NCBI RefSeq assembly: GCF_014697615.1
Contig: NZ_JACJSD010000031.1
Location: 19,406 to 83,405, forward strand
Reading direction: 5' to 3'
Origin: Nostoc sp. FACHB-280
GTDB taxonomy: Bacteria > Cyanobacteriota > Cyanobacteriia > Cyanobacteriales > Nostocaceae
Length of the DNA stretch: 64,000 nucleotides
The notes below the pieces were generated by a model. That model was not told the DNA's origin. It saw nothing but the letters and a program-made list of their open reading frames with translations, and did not search any database. A program made the translations under genes and the position numbers. How positions within the stretch are numbered: the stretch's first letter is position 1; every line of letters begins with the position of its first letter. Below are positions 1 through 10,252 of the stretch, piece after piece.

Positions 1-903
1 CAAGTTTCCTGGGAGTCGCTGCGTTGGGTGTCCGTTCAGGTGAATTCCTGCTATTTGTGAGAGTTGTGTCCACAAACTTTCTCTTAATTGAGTCAGACGT
101 GCAGTTTCGGTTGCTTGTTCTGCTAAAGCCAGTTCTATAGCTTTCCCAAAACCAACTATTTGCGGTGTGTACAAAGTTCCCGAACGCATTCCCCGTTCAT
201 GTCCCCCGCCATGCTGCTGGGGTGCAAGTTGCACTCTGGGGTTGCGTCTGCGGACATACAATGCACCGATACCTTTTGGCCCGTATACTTTATGAGCAGT
301 CAACGACATTAAATCGATGTTTATTGCTTGCACATCTAAGGGGATTTTACCAATAGCTTGGGCTGCATCGGTATGGAATATGATATTGCGATCGCGGCAT
401 ATTTTCCCAATCTCTGCTAAAGGTTGCAACACCCCAATTTCGTTATTCGCCGCCATCACCGATACTAAAATTGTCTCTGGACGACAGGCTTTTTCTAATT
501 GGTTTAAATCAATCAACCCGTCAGGTTGTACTGGCAAAATTGTAATTTCAAACCCCAGACTTTTCAGATACTCACAAGGGTCTAAAACTGCTTTATGTTC
601 GGTCGCTACAGTAATAATATGCTGACCTTTTTGAAAATAAGCTTCAGCAATACCTTTAATGGCTAAATTATTCGCTTCTGTTGCACCACTAGTCAATACA
701 ATTTCTTCCGGTGTAGCGTTAATCGCTGCTGCTAAGATTTCTCGCGTTTGTTTCACAGCCGCTTCGGCTTCCCAACCATAAACATGGTTAATACTAGCAG
801 GATTGCCAAATTTTTCGGTGAAATAAGGCAACATTGCTGCTAACACTCGTTCATCTACTGGTGTAGTTGCATGACAATCAAGATAAATCGGACGATGAGA
901 CAT
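1..903 (-). CDS. cysteine desulfurase (IscS/NifS family), 3' end outside window
   Basis: PLP-dependent enzyme that removes sulfur from L-cysteine to supply Fe-S cluster, thiolation or other sulfur pathways. Translating the minus strand from ATG 903 gives 301 codons open to base 1. The N-terminus starts MSHRPIYLDCHATTPVD, followed by SGATEANN, the TDAAQAIGK segment and the PLP-lysine motif LTAHKVYGPKG (Lys205), then RSGTLYTP. All are typical of the class I NifS/IscS group. The C-terminal loop with the catalytic Cys lies beyond the window, so the exact subgroup cannot be settled. The start lies only 3 nt downstream of the stop of the nuclease-like gene (TAA TTT ATG), which implies co-transcription and translational coupling. 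Confident as a family call, not as a named paralogue. Confidence 0.93.
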   Translation of the reverse strand, partial: MSHRPIYLDCHATTPVDERVLAAMLPYFTEKFGNPASINHVYGWEAEAAVKQTREILAAAINATPEEIVLTSGATEANNLAIKGIAEAYFQKGQHIITVATEHKAVLDPCEYLKSLGFEITILPVQPDGLIDLNQLEKACRPETILVSVMAANNEIGVLQPLAEIGKICRDRNIIFHTDAAQAIGKIPLDVQAINIDLMSLTAHKVYGPKGIGALYVRRRNPRVQLAPQQHGGGHERGMRSGTLYTPQIVGFGKAIELALAEQATETARLTQLRESLWTQLSQIAGIHLNGHPTQRLPGNL

Positions 904-906
904 AAA

Positions 907-1542
907 TTAATGTAAAACTTGACTGAGTTTTTTTAATATTTGCAGAATTTTATATAACTCATTTTCTCGCCTAGATAAAGTAAATTTATCAGACAAAGCA
1001 TATTGAGGTTTATCGTATTTTATTAGCTTAATAAATTGAAAATCTTCTCCATTTGTAACTAGTCCAAACACAGGTTTGTCTGTATTGGAACTACCCAACA
1101 TATATACTAAAGCCTGGGGAATCGCTTCTAAAAGAGATAAACTGGCTCTTTTCGATTCAATTACCAACAACCAAAACTGCTCTTTAATCACCAAGACATC
1201 GATTCTGCCTCTGACAATTTCTTCTGCATCTTCGACTGTAATTTCTACAGATTCTTCGGTGGCGATCGCATAAGGCTCTCGATAAAATCCCGCCAAGTCT
1301 AATAGAGGCGATATTACCACCATTTTGACGGCATTTTCTAAAATTGGTGGACGCTTAACTAAACTTAAAAAATTAGCTTTGACTCTATCCAAATATTGTT
1401 GATCTAAATTTGTCACTGACGGTAAATTTTCCAGCCATTCTGTGAAAAATCCTTCATTTTCTGAAATTTGGAGGCTAAATCTTTCCTCTAAATAAGCAAG
1501 TCCGATATTTTGCGCTTGGACTACTTGAACCATATTAAACAT
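907..1542 (-). CDS. PD-(D/E)XK nuclease-like protein
   Basis: A 211-residue soluble protein with the signature of the restriction-endonuclease fold. GRIDVLVI supplies the acidic residue (Asp115), followed by LLVIESKR, the E-x-K pair (Glu129, Lys131). It then has a helix with Q/A-L-VYMLG and a strand PVFGLVTNGEDFQF. This resembles the stand-alone homologues of the type I restriction HsdR N-terminal domain that are common in cyanobacteria. No methylase or specificity subunit lies nearby, so it is not a complete restriction system. It sits between a Uma2 gene (34 nt upstream of its ATG) and the cysteine desulfurase (3 nt downstream), all on the minus strand. The substrate is unknown. Confidence 0.7.
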   Translation of the reverse strand: MFNMVQVVQAQNIGLAYLEERFSLQISENEGFFTEWLENLPSVTNLDQQYLDRVKANFLSLVKRPPILENAVKMVVISPLLDLAGFYREPYAIATEESVEITVEDAEEIVRGRIDVLVIKEQFWLLVIESKRASLSLLEAIPQALVYMLGSSNTDKPVFGLVTNGEDFQFIKLIKYDKPQYALSDKFTLSRRENELYKILQILKKLSQVLH

Positions 1543-1576
1543 CGTGAATTTGGATGAATTATGCCCAAATTAACTT

Positions 1577-2296
1577 TTAATCAAGAGTATCTGGATCTAT
1601 ACCCAAGGCTCTTAATTGTTCCGCCAATTTTTGAGCGCGTTGTGCTTCCTGTTGAACTTGTTGTTCTGCTAACTCAGCCCGTAATTGTGCTTGCTTAACT
1701 TGTTCTGCGGGTGTGGGATATCTGTTTCCTTCTTCGTCATACCAATACAGCCATTCTCTAGTGACACCAGAGTAATTTCCCCGTTCGCAACCAATTCCCA
1801 AGCCAATTTCTGCTAACCACACAGGATTGCCTGATTGTAATTCATATTTACCATTAACTAACTTATGCACTTCTAAGCGAGGTTTGCGGCGACGACGGGA
1901 AGAATAAATCACATAATAAAGTACACCTAAAGCCTCATATTCTTTTAACTTGTCGCTGTATTCTTTGCGATAGTTTGGCGAAACTACTTCTAACACCAAA
2001 GTTGGCAGAACATTTTCATCCCACAAAACATAACTAGGACGCAGTTCTTCATCATAAAACCTTTCTACACCCAAACTTAAAAAACCATCGGGGACAATTG
2101 GCGGTTCATCAGGGTGATAATAAATACCCATATCTACGCCAAAAAACCAGTCCATGCGTTCTGACCACAATATTAACAGCATGGCCTTGAGTAACCCTGG
2201 GATTAATTCTTGCAGTTCATTATCCACTGGTGTTTCATCAGAGTCTGGTAGTTCCTCAGCAGAGGGCAAGTACCTCAGCAAGTTGTACTCTAACAT
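1577..2296 (-). CDS. Uma2 family endonuclease (DUF820)
   Basis: A 239-residue member of the Uma2/DUF820 family, which is hugely expanded in cyanobacteria and has a PD-(D/E)XK fold. Visible hallmarks are VDMGIYYHPDE...PDGFLSLG, the core strand PTLVLEVVSP with Glu, and KLKEYEALGVLYYVIY. The C-terminus (about the last 40 residues) is a Gln/Ala-rich coiled coil, common in this family. I chose ATG 2296 over a TTG five codons earlier because GGGGAAA lies just ahead of it. The cellular role of these proteins is not established. It is first in a probable minus-strand operon with the nuclease-like gene and the cysteine desulfurase. Confidence 0.85.
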   Translation of the reverse strand: MLEYNLLRYLPSAEELPDSDETPVDNELQELIPGLLKAMLLILWSERMDWFFGVDMGIYYHPDEPPIVPDGFLSLGVERFYDEELRPSYVLWDENVLPTLVLEVVSPNYRKEYSDKLKEYEALGVLYYVIYSSRRRRKPRLEVHKLVNGKYELQSGNPVWLAEIGLGIGCERGNYSGVTREWLYWYDEEGNRYPTPAEQVKQAQLRAELAEQQVQQEAQRAQKLAEQLRALGIDPDTLD

Positions 2297-2870
2297 GGCT
2301 AGTTTCCCCAAAACTTACGGATACTGGGCTTTAATCTATGAATCAACGCCAATATCCTCACCAGAATTATAGCGATTTCGGATGAACAGGTTACAGGTTA
2401 TGGGTAACAGGTTACAGGTTATAGGTAACAGGTTACAGGTTATAGGTAACAGGTTACAGGAGAAAAATTTTATACTCCCTAATCCCTAGCCTCTAGCCCC
2501 TACTACGATGATTAATAAAGATATTAGTTTTTTGGATCTCTGATTGGTTTATATTTACGAAAGGGTGTATTAACAGCCACTCTTTTTCCGAGGTTAGGAG
2601 GCAGCGTCAGAAAAGTTTAAATTTTGATTTGAGATTTTGGATTGCCCTAAAGATTTTGTTTGCAGAGGATGTCACAGAAGTATCAAATATTTATGGTGCT
2701 TTCCCCAGACTATCCGAGTCGCTGCTTTGCTTCTTATGACACTCTCATACATCTAAATTGATGGCAATCTAAGTTGATAATGAAACGAATATTTTTGCTG
2801 AATTGTAACCGATAAAGACTAAACTAAAAAGTCTTGTGCAGCAAAACCTCTAGCTTTAAATGAAGTAATC
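2297..2870. other. intergenic region between divergent Uma2 and serA genes
   Basis: About 570 bp with no credible gene. The left part holds a 21-bp tandem repeat (annotated separately). The rest is AT-rich and should contain the promoters of the minus-strand Uma2 operon and of serA. I could not identify a riboswitch, attenuator or confident promoter hexamers. Confidence 0.5.
2385..2460. repeat. 21-bp tandem repeat, about 3.6 copies
   Basis: Units of the form AACAGGTTACAGGTTATRGG plus T, starting at 2385, 2406, 2427 and (partial) 2448. Within each unit the heptamer-like block ACAGGTT recurs, so this is a short tandemly repeated repeat of the type common between cyanobacterial genes. A related GATAGGTTACAGGTGACAG string lies in the aroF leader near 24595. 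Confidence 0.9.
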
Positions 2871-4451
2871 ATGTCCAAGGTTCTCGTCTCTGATCCTATT
2901 GATCAAGCTGGGATTGATATTTTATCCCAAGTTGCTACAGTTGATATCAAAACTGGTTTAAAACCCGCAGAATTAATCGAAATTATTGGTGATTACGATG
3001 CGCTAATGATTCGTTCTGGTACTAGGGTAACAGAAGAAATTATTGAGGCTGGCACACAGTTAAAAATTATTGGTCGTGCTGGTGTAGGTGTAGATAATGT
3101 TGATGTGCCTGCTGCTACACGCAAAGGTATAGTTGTAGTTAATTCCCCTGAAGGAAATACGATCGCAGCAGCAGAACACGCATTGGCAATGATGTTGGCT
3201 TTGTCTCGTCACATCCCTGATGCTAATGTCTCGGTGAAAGGTGGAGAGTGGGATCGTAAAACTTTTGTTGGTGCAGAAGTTTACAAAAAAACACTCGGTA
3301 TCGTGGGGTTGGGAAAAATTGGCTCCCACGTTGCGAGTGTAGCTAAAGCAATGGGAATGAAATTACTCGCCTATGATCCTTTCATCTCCAACGAAAGAGC
3401 AGAACAAATTGGTTGTCAGTTAGTGGAGTTGGATTTACTTTTCCAGCAAGCAGACTACATCACACTCCACATTCCCAAAACCCCAGAAACTACCCATTTA
3501 ATCAACGCTGCAACTTTGGCAAAAATGAAGCCCACAGCGCGGATTATTAACTGTGCGCGTGGTGGAATTATTGATGAAGCAGCTTTAGCCGCAGCCATCA
3601 AAGAAGGTAAAATTGCTGGGGCAGCCTTGGATGTGTTCGAGTCAGAACCTTTGGGTGAATCGGAATTGCGATCGCTCGGCAAAGATATCATCCTCACCCC
3701 CCACTTGGGAGCCTCCACCACAGAAGCCCAAGTCAACGTCGCCATTGACGTGGCTGAACAAATCCGCGATGTTTTATTAGGACTCCCCGCCCGTTCCGCC
3801 GTCAACATTCCCGGACTCGGCCCCGATGTTTTAGAAGAACTCAAACCTTACATGCAACTGGCTGAAACCTTGGGTAACTTGGTTGGTCAGTTAGCTGGCG
3901 GGCGCGTCGAAACACTCACAGTCAGACTCCAAGGGGAACTAGCAACGAATAAGAGTCAGCCCCTAGTAGTCGCATCCTTAAAAGGTCTACTTCACCAAGC
4001 TCTGCGGGAACGAGTAAATTACGTCAACGCCAACATTGAAGCTAAAGAACGGGGAATTCGTGTCATTGAAACCAGAGATGCTTCCGTGCGCGACTATGCT
4101 GGTTCTTTACGTTTAGAAGCCACAGGTACTTTAGGTACTCACTCAGTTACAGGTGCTTTGTTAGGTGAAAAAGAAATTCACCTCACAGACGTTGATGGTT
4201 TCCCCATTAACGTTCCCCCCAGCAAACATATGCTATTTACCTTACACCGCGATATGCCAGGAATTATCGGTAAACTCGGTTCTCTCCTCGGTAGTTTTAA
4301 CGTCAACATTGCGAGTATGCAGGTAGGGCGGAAAATCGTCCGTGGTGACGCGGTAATGGCTTTGAGTATTGATGATCCCTTACCCGATGGCATTTTGGCG
4401 GAAATCACCAAAGTCCCAGGGATTCGTGACGCATATACAGTAACTTTATAA
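2871..4451 (+). CDS. serA: D-3-phosphoglycerate dehydrogenase
   Basis: Catalyses NAD-dependent oxidation of 3-phosphoglycerate, the first step of serine synthesis, in the cytosol. The 526-residue length matches the long form. Residues 1-100 and 285-315 form the substrate domain. The NAD domain has GIVGLGKIGSHVA, then NCARGGIIDE (Arg), GAALDVFESEPL (Glu) and LTPHLGAST (His), the usual catalytic set. An intervening domain follows, and a C-terminal ACT domain begins near MLFTLHRDMPGIIGKLGSLLG, which suggests serine feedback. ATG 2871 fits the family start (MSKVLVSDPID). It precedes prmA by 75 nt on the same strand; a repeat-rich spacer lies between them. Confidence 0.97.
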   Translation: MSKVLVSDPIDQAGIDILSQVATVDIKTGLKPAELIEIIGDYDALMIRSGTRVTEEIIEAGTQLKIIGRAGVGVDNVDVPAATRKGIVVVNSPEGNTIAAAEHALAMMLALSRHIPDANVSVKGGEWDRKTFVGAEVYKKTLGIVGLGKIGSHVASVAKAMGMKLLAYDPFISNERAEQIGCQLVELDLLFQQADYITLHIPKTPETTHLINAATLAKMKPTARIINCARGGIIDEAALAAAIKEGKIAGAALDVFESEPLGESELRSLGKDIILTPHLGASTTEAQVNVAIDVAEQIRDVLLGLPARSAVNIPGLGPDVLEELKPYMQLAETLGNLVGQLAGGRVETLTVRLQGELATNKSQPLVVASLKGLLHQALRERVNYVNANIEAKERGIRVIETRDASVRDYAGSLRLEATGTLGTHSVTGALLGEKEIHLTDVDGFPINVPPSKHMLFTLHRDMPGIIGKLGSLLGSFNVNIASMQVGRKIVRGDAVMALSIDDPLPDGILAEITKVPGIRDAYTVTL

Positions 4452-4526
4452 GGCAAAAGTAAAAGGGCAAAAGTAAAAAGAACTCTCTTTCTTTTGCCTT
4501 TTGCCTTTGAACTTTTAACTTTTTTT
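4452..4526. repeat. purine/pyrimidine inverted repeat between serA and prmA
   Basis: The left half repeats GGCAAAAGTAAAA and the right half is its approximate complement (CTTTTGCCTTTTGCCTTTG, then ACTTTTAAC), so the spacer can fold into a long imperfect hairpin ending in a T run. The same kind of element recurs at 54450-54520 and 32800-32880. It may act as a terminator or RNA-stability element for serA, but it is more simply a dispersed palindrome. Confidence 0.6.
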
Positions 4527-5444
4527 ATGGCAAACACTTGGTGGGAACTGCAAATTTTATGTGAACCAGAGCTAGAAGATTCGATCTTTTGGCGACTGGA
4601 AGATTTTGGTAGCCGGGGAACAGCCAGCGAACGCAAAGGAAATTCCTCGTTAGTTAAGGCTTACTTACCGCAATTTCAAGCGCAGTTACTTGATTTGGCT
4701 GCATTGGCGCTGCGGTTGCGTCAAGATGCTTTGTGTGTGGGAATGTCTGCACCGAGCTTACATTGGCAATTAATTGATGAAGAAGATTGGGCGAGTAGCT
4801 GGAAGCAATATTGGCAACCCCAGGAAATAGGCGATCGCTTTTTGATTAACCCTGCATGGCTACCAACACCAGAAAACTCAGGACGATTAATCATTCTCCT
4901 TGATCCTGGTGTCGCCTTTGGGACAGGAAACCATGCCACAACTCAACTGTGTTTAGAAGCTTTAGAAATGCGCTTGAGTGAAGTGCCGCAATCGTTTGTG
5001 GGCAATGCAGAAAAAGAACCAGTCACAATTGCAGATATCGGTTGTGGTTCTGGTATTTTATCTGTTGGTGCAGTTTTGCTGGGAGCCGAAAAAGTTTATG
5101 CCGTGGATAATGATCCCTTGGCGGTGCAATCCACTTTTAGTAATCGCGCCCTGAATAACATTAGTCCAGAACGCTTGATTCCCGCCGAAGGCAGTGTAGA
5201 TGTTTTAAGCACAATCATCGACAAGCCAGTCGACGGTATCGTTTGTAATATCTTGGCTGACGTAATTATTCAGTTGGTTCCCGAAATGACAGCGATCGCA
5301 AAACCCAGCACTTGGGCAATCTTTAGCGGCATTTTAATCGAACAATCTAAATCTGTAGCCGATGCCTTAGAAAAAAATGGTTGGGTGGTTGCAGCTTTAT
5401 GGAAAAAGAAAGAATGGTGCTGTTTAAATGCACGGCGTTCTTGA
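4527..5444 (+). CDS. prmA: ribosomal protein L11 methyltransferase
   Basis: SAM-dependent enzyme that trimethylates ribosomal protein L11. The protein has 305 residues from ATG 4527 ([20 protein letters not shown]). An earlier ATG at 4494 would add 11 residues encoded by the repeat spacer, so I reject it. Visible features are the N-terminal L11-recognition domain, [21 protein letters not shown], the SAM-binding motif [20 protein letters not shown] with VYAVDND, and the catalytic-loop NILADVI. It lies directly downstream of serA on the same strand. Confidence 0.95.
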   Translation: MANTWWELQILCEPELEDSIFWRLEDFGSRGTASERKGNSSLVKAYLPQFQAQLLDLAALALRLRQDALCVGMSAPSLHWQLIDEEDWASSWKQYWQPQEIGDRFLINPAWLPTPENSGRLIILLDPGVAFGTGNHATTQLCLEALEMRLSEVPQSFVGNAEKEPVTIADIGCGSGILSVGAVLLGAEKVYAVDNDPLAVQSTFSNRALNNISPERLIPAEGSVDVLSTIIDKPVDGIVCNILADVIIQLVPEMTAIAKPSTWAIFSGILIEQSKSVADALEKNGWVVAALWKKKEWCCLNARRS

Positions 5445-5530
5445 TTTGATGGGTAGTTCATTAATTAAATAATGAAATCTCGACTAGTGCTGGCAAACCT
5501 GATCACGAAATGGAATTACAATTCCCTTAA

Positions 5531-6130
5531 TCACATTTGAAGTTCTTTCGCCACCGCTACAGTTACGACCCCAGGTAGTTCTGATAAGCGGACAATATTT
5601 TTTGGAACTAATAATTTAGCACCAAGTTTGGCATTGTCAGCCGCCAAAATCGCCGCCGCCTCTGCAACACTGGGTGTTCCGGTGGCTTTGGTAATGATTG
5701 TAGATGGGTTGGGTACTAGGACGGTAGATAACTTTGCTGCGGAAAATGTTTGCAAAAGCCAATGGCGGTGATGGCAAATTTCTATTAATGCTGTATCTGA
5801 TGCTTTTGTATCAATGGTAGCAATCCCCGCGATCGCACTTTCATCGAGTAAATATTTTTTAAATACTTGTTCAATGGCTATCACCATCAACTGCGCCGCA
5901 GTCCCTTGTTTAAAGCCAATTCCTACCCACAAATGTTGTCGGTAATCAGAATTTTTTTCCTGAGATGTTGTAGTGAAATTAATCAGCAATCTCCGATGAT
6001 TTGAGTTGGGGAAATTGTCGTTGATTGCAATACCGGAAAATTGATCGATAGAATACTGTTCCCAAAAATTAAAAACTATATATTGAACTTGTCTAGCACA
6101 GTAGGAAGCACCAAGGGAGAGAATAGGCAA
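5531..6130 (-). CDS. cobalamin biosynthesis protein, stand-alone CbiG C-terminal domain
   Basis: From about residue 66 the protein matches the CbiG/CobE C-terminal domain: LWVGIGFKQGTAAQLMVIAIEQVF, IAGIATIDTKASD, then VPNPS and a TGTPSVAEAAAILAA segment. In the anaerobic B12 pathway CbiG opens the lactone ring of cobalt-precorrin-5A; stand-alone C-domains occur in cyanobacteria. The N-terminal ~65 residues are not recognised. The only start that keeps them is TTG at 6130, so the true start may be further in, near the LWVG segment. No other cobalamin synthesis gene is adjacent; a degenerate CobO-like gene lies 42 kb away. Confidence 0.75.
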   Translation of the reverse strand: MPILSLGASYCARQVQYIVFNFWEQYSIDQFSGIAINDNFPNSNHRRLLINFTTTSQEKNSDYRQHLWVGIGFKQGTAAQLMVIAIEQVFKKYLLDESAIAGIATIDTKASDTALIEICHHRHWLLQTFSAAKLSTVLVPNPSTIITKATGTPSVAEAAAILAADNAKLGAKLLVPKNIVRLSELPGVVTVAVAKELQM

Positions 6131-6525
6131 AAACAGTAGGTTATTTCCTCATATTTTGCTTCAGTTTTAGCATTGAAGCATAACATTTTCGCCTGTGCTT
6201 TACCTTGGTGTTTCAATTTCTTTTTCTCTGTCGCAGTTGGCGAAAATAGCTGCGATGGAGTTTTGCTGTTTGGAAGTTAATTAAATTTTGGGATACAGTT
6301 TTTCTACTATTTAAGTAAATACCGTATATTGAAAATTTTGTCAATGCCGTCAAGAAGCATAAAAAAATCTTGAATAACTTGCCTTGTTACTATTCAATCT
6401 TAAAAATTAATATACGCAATAATCTGCTTTTGAATGTTTCTGCACTTAAATTGTAAATTCAGAGCCTACATTAACCATATAATAATTTATTATTTTAATT
6501 AAAAATTAGGCACAAACACTGAATT
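6131..6525. other. AT-rich intergenic region
   Basis: Divergent spacer of about 395 bp between the CbiG-like gene (minus) and the TspO-like gene (plus). Very AT-rich near 6290-6520. I see no convincing ORF, repeat or RNA structure. Confidence 0.4.
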
Positions 6526-7278
6526 ATGAATCAATCAAATAATAGTGGCATACTTGAAAAGTTTGTCAATACAGTGATGGGTGTAAAAACCGGGAAGCAA
6601 CAACAGTCTCGACAGACCTCAATATCTACAAGTAAAGAAGTAGATATTAAGGCAATTATAATTTATAAACTAGGCACTATCCTACAAATATTAACGATGA
6701 CTGTTGTCTTACTAGGGATGGAAAAATTAGTGATGTTGATTGATCATAATTCTTCTATTCCCAGTTGGGTTAGCACATTTTTGACAGGATTATTTTTTGT
6801 TTTATTAAGTATTCGTTCACGAATTTTTTCATTGTTAGATAATACCCGTTCTGGTCAAACATACGACCAAGTGATTAGACCAAGATGGGCTCCGCCACCT
6901 TTAGCTTTTCCCATAGTTTGGATGATCATAGCTGTTTTGCGCGTGATTTCTTCTGTATTAATTTGGCAGCAAATGAATCACCAATTTTTAGTATTACCTT
7001 TAATTTTATTTGTAGTACATTTGGCTTTAGGAGATACTTGGAATACAATTTTTACTGTAGAACGTAGATTGGGCGCTGCTGTTCCTGTCGTTATTTTAGG
7101 CCCGTGGTTATCTGCTTTAGTGGTAACGGCAGTTTATTGGCAGACTAATCCTTATGCCGGAATGATATTATCATTTTCTTGTGTATGGCTCACCGTAGCT
7201 GCTGTATTGGTATTTAGAATTTGGCAATTGAATGGTTGTGAGCCATTGTATCCGTTAAAACTCACATCAGAAAAATAA
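6526..7278 (+). CDS. TspO/MBR family membrane protein with N-terminal extension
   Basis: The protein has 250 residues. The C-terminal ~140 resemble TspO (tryptophan-rich sensory/translocator protein, a tetrapyrrole and stress-related membrane protein). It has RPRWAPPPLAFPIVWMII, a conserved LGDTWNTIFTVERRLGAA block (family: N-LLWN-LFF--R) and three more membrane helices ending near RIWQLNG. Normal TspO proteins are about 160 residues. This one has about 45 polar residues and at least two extra hydrophobic segments ahead of the core (residues about 48-70 and 83-97). It ends 93 nt before mutS on the same strand, but a functional link is not evident. The family call is fairly secure; the ligand is unknown. 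Confidence 0.75.
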   Translation: MNQSNNSGILEKFVNTVMGVKTGKQQQSRQTSISTSKEVDIKAIIIYKLGTILQILTMTVVLLGMEKLVMLIDHNSSIPSWVSTFLTGLFFVLLSIRSRIFSLLDNTRSGQTYDQVIRPRWAPPPLAFPIVWMIIAVLRVISSVLIWQQMNHQFLVLPLILFVVHLALGDTWNTIFTVERRLGAAVPVVILGPWLSALVVTAVYWQTNPYAGMILSFSCVWLTVAAVLVFRIWQLNGCEPLYPLKLTSEK

Positions 7279-7371
7279 ATAAAAAAAATCTTGAGCGATC
7301 GCAAATCAACACCAGATCACGCTATCATCGAGTATTGTGGCTTTTGCGTGTGTGAATCCTGGCATCTATCT

Positions 7372-9942
7372 ATGACCGCTTCTGACTCTGATAACCAGCC
7401 AACGGAATCTCTTCAACCCCCTGCGCCTCACGCGGACACGCGACTGGTAGACCGCAGTAAGCTGAGTAAAATGTATCAGCATTATGTGGAAGTCAAAGAT
7501 AAATATCCCCATGCGTTGTTGTTATATCGGGTAGGCGATTTCTTTGAAACTTTTTTCCAAGATGCTGTTACTGTGTCGCGGGAACTGGAATTAGTTCTTA
7601 CCAGCAAGCATGGTGGCGAAGTGGGACGGGTGGCGATGACTGGTGTACCGCACCACGCTTGGGAACGCTACAGCACCCAATTGGTAGAGAAAGGCTATGC
7701 AGTGGTCATTTGTGACCAAGTAGAAGATGCTTCCGAAGCCGTGGGTTTGGTAAAGCGGGAAGTGACGCGCATCCTCACCCCTGGCACTTTGCTAGAAGAG
7801 GGGATGTTAAAATCTAGCCGCAATAATTATTTGGCGGCGGTGGTAATTGCGGGGAATCATTGGGGTTTAGCTTACGCAGATATATCCACAGGGGAATTTC
7901 TCACAACCCAAGGTAGCGATTTAGAACACCTCACCCAAGAATTAATGCGCTTGCAACCTTCCGAGGTGTTGGTTCCCACCAATGCACCTGATTTGGGGGC
8001 TTTACTGCGTCCAGGGGAAACTTCGCCCCATCTTCCCCAATGTTTACCGCCATCATTTTGTTATAGTTTGCGATCGCAAGTACCTTTTTCTCAAGGAGAA
8101 GCTAGAAGTAAATTATTGCAGAAATTCAAGGTGCGATCGCTCGAAGGTCTAGGATGTGATCATCTTCCCCTGGCTGTGCGGGCGGCGGGGGGTCTTTTAG
8201 AATATGTGGAAGATACCCAAAAAGAAAATACAATTTCTCTGCAAAGACTCCGCACTTATACACTCACAGACTACTTAATTATTGACCATCAAACCCGCCG
8301 GAATTTAGAAATTACCCAAACAGTCCGCGATGGTACTTTTCACGGTTCTCTACTGTGGGCGTTAGATAGAACTAGCACCGCAATGGGAAGTCGGGCTTTA
8401 CGGCGTTGGTTATTGCAACCCCTACTTGATATTAAAGGCATTTGGTCACGGCAAGAAACAATTCAAGAATTAAAAGAAAATACACCTCTGCGTCAAGATT
8501 TGCGTTATTTATTACGGCAAATCTATGATTTAGAACGGCTTACGGGTAGGGCGAGTTCAGGAACTGCCAATGCGCGAGATTTAATTGCTTTAGCTGATTC
8601 TCTCTCGCGTTTGCCAGAATTAGCACGTTTAGTTGCTGATGCTAGTTCTCCCTTCTTGAAGGCTTTGCAAAAAGTTCCGCCAGTCTTGGAAGAATTAGCC
8701 CAAAAAATTCAAGCCCACCTTGTCGAAGCACCACCCATTCATTTAAAAGAAGGGGGCTTAATTCGTCCAGGCATCAATGTATTATTAGATGAAAGAAAGG
8801 CGACTGTCGAAGCAGACCATCAATGGATTGCCAATTTAGAAGTTGATGAAAGGGCGAGAACAGGTATCCCAACGCTGAAGGTGGGATTTAACGAAACCTT
8901 TGGTTACTACATTAGTATTTCTCGCACCAAAGCTGACCAAGTACCCGCCAACTATATTCGTAAGCAAACCCTGAAGAACGAAGAACGCTACATCACCCCA
9001 GAACTCAAAGAAAGGGAAGCGCGGATTCTCAGTGCGCGGGATGATTTATATAAGTTGGAATACGAGATTTTTGTGGCGTTGCGGGAAGAAGTCGGCGAAC
9101 AAGCCGAGGCTATTCGTCAACTTTCTCGCGCTGTCGCGGCGGCGGATGTGTTATGTGGTTTAGCCGAGTTGGCTGTGCAGCAAGGTTACTGTCGTCCCGA
9201 AATGATATCAGGGCGAGGACTAGAAATTGTAGATGGTCGTCACCCAGTGGTAGAACAGTCCTTACCTGCGGGTTTCTTCGTCCCCAATTCCACTCAGTTA
9301 GGACAAGATTCATCAACAAATGACAACCCCGATTTAATCATTCTGACCGGGCCGAATGCCAGTGGTAAAAGTTGTTACTTGCGTCAAGTAGGCTTAATTC
9401 AATTGATGGCGCAAATTGGGAGTTTTGTCCCGGCTAAATCTGCAAAACTGGGAGTATGCGATCGCATTTTTACCCGTGTTGGTGCTGTGGATGATTTGGC
9501 AACTGGTCAATCTACCTTTATGGTGGAAATGAATGAAACCGCCAATATTCTCAACCACGCCACCTCAAAATCTTTAGTATTATTAGATGAAATTGGACGC
9601 GGAACCGCCACTTTTGACGGTCTTTCGATTGCTTGGGCGGTTGCAGAATATATCGCTACCGAGATTCGTTCCCGGACAATTTTTGCCACTCACTATCATG
9701 AATTAAATGAGTTAGCAGCGATGTTACCTAATGTGGCTAATTATCAAGTCACCGTCAAAGAATTACCAGACCAAATTATCTTTTTACATCAAGTCCAACC
9801 AGGTGGGGCTGATAAATCTTACGGTATCGAAGCGGGAAGGTTAGCTGGTTTGCCTGCGGTGGTAATACAAAGAGCAAAACAAGTTATGGGCGAAATTGAG
9901 AAACACAGTAAGATTGCGATCGGGCTGAAAAATTTAACTTGA
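7372..9942 (+). CDS. mutS: DNA mismatch repair protein MutS
   Basis: Recognises base mismatches and short loops and recruits repair. The protein has 856 residues from ATG 7372; a TTG at 7291 would add 27 residues not typical of the family. The N-terminal mismatch-binding domain has [21 protein letters not shown], containing the F-x-E reading-head motif. Connector, lever and clamp domains follow. The ATPase has Walker [10 protein letters not shown] (659-667), MVEMNE, Walker [12 protein letters not shown] and FATHYHEL. This is the MutS1 type, not MutS2. No mutL is in the window. Confidence 0.97.
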   Translation: MTASDSDNQPTESLQPPAPHADTRLVDRSKLSKMYQHYVEVKDKYPHALLLYRVGDFFETFFQDAVTVSRELELVLTSKHGGEVGRVAMTGVPHHAWERYSTQLVEKGYAVVICDQVEDASEAVGLVKREVTRILTPGTLLEEGMLKSSRNNYLAAVVIAGNHWGLAYADISTGEFLTTQGSDLEHLTQELMRLQPSEVLVPTNAPDLGALLRPGETSPHLPQCLPPSFCYSLRSQVPFSQGEARSKLLQKFKVRSLEGLGCDHLPLAVRAAGGLLEYVEDTQKENTISLQRLRTYTLTDYLIIDHQTRRNLEITQTVRDGTFHGSLLWALDRTSTAMGSRALRRWLLQPLLDIKGIWSRQETIQELKENTPLRQDLRYLLRQIYDLERLTGRASSGTANARDLIALADSLSRLPELARLVADASSPFLKALQKVPPVLEELAQKIQAHLVEAPPIHLKEGGLIRPGINVLLDERKATVEADHQWIANLEVDERARTGIPTLKVGFNETFGYYISISRTKADQVPANYIRKQTLKNEERYITPELKEREARILSARDDLYKLEYEIFVALREEVGEQAEAIRQLSRAVAAADVLCGLAELAVQQGYCRPEMISGRGLEIVDGRHPVVEQSLPAGFFVPNSTQLGQDSSTNDNPDLIILTGPNASGKSCYLRQVGLIQLMAQIGSFVPAKSAKLGVCDRIFTRVGAVDDLATGQSTFMVEMNETANILNHATSKSLVLLDEIGRGTATFDGLSIAWAVAEYIATEIRSRTIFATHYHELNELAAMLPNVANYQVTVKELPDQIIFLHQVQPGGADKSYGIEAGRLAGLPAVVIQRAKQVMGEIEKHSKIAIGLKNLT

Positions 9943-10252
9943 TTGTGACAGTTTTATTTGATGAGTAGACAAGGGAGATAAGGGGGACAAGGGAGATGGT
10001 AAATATGACTGTATTATAGGCAGAATACTACAGCAATTTCGGGCGTTGTATAATTGCGGGATTATTTATCTCACGCAGAGGCGCAAAGACGCACAGAGAA
10101 TAAGGAGTTAAAAATTTCCAAGACATCAAATTCATCCCCTCATTCAGCAATGCCCAATTTCGATGTTTGTGAAATACTGTAGAGATGTTACATTTAACGT
10201 CTCTACATAGTCTTGGGTTTTATTTCATACTTCATACTTCAGCCATTTTGTG
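9943..10252. other. intergenic region with dispersed repeats
   Basis: Holds one copy of the CACGCAGAGGCGCAAAGACG-type dispersed repeat (about 10072-10100) and an imperfect hairpin TGTAGAGATGTTA/TTAACGTCTCTACA (10178-10207), a palindrome commonly seen between Nostocales genes. Lies between convergent genes; no gene seen. Confidence 0.5.

Noticed and set aside
2385..2460. 21-bp tandem repeat as a CRISPR or iteron origin
   Set aside because: Units are contiguous with no spacers, and no replication initiator or DnaA boxes are nearby; it fits the heptamer-type tandem repeats of cyanobacteria.
4494..4526. Upstream ATG extending prmA by 11 residues
   Set aside because: The extra codons come from the repeat spacer and read as low-complexity [11 protein letters not shown]; the family starts at MANTW.
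7291..7371. TTG start 27 codons upstream of mutS
   Set aside because: The extra N-terminal residues do not fit the MutS family; ATG 7372 gives the usual beginning.
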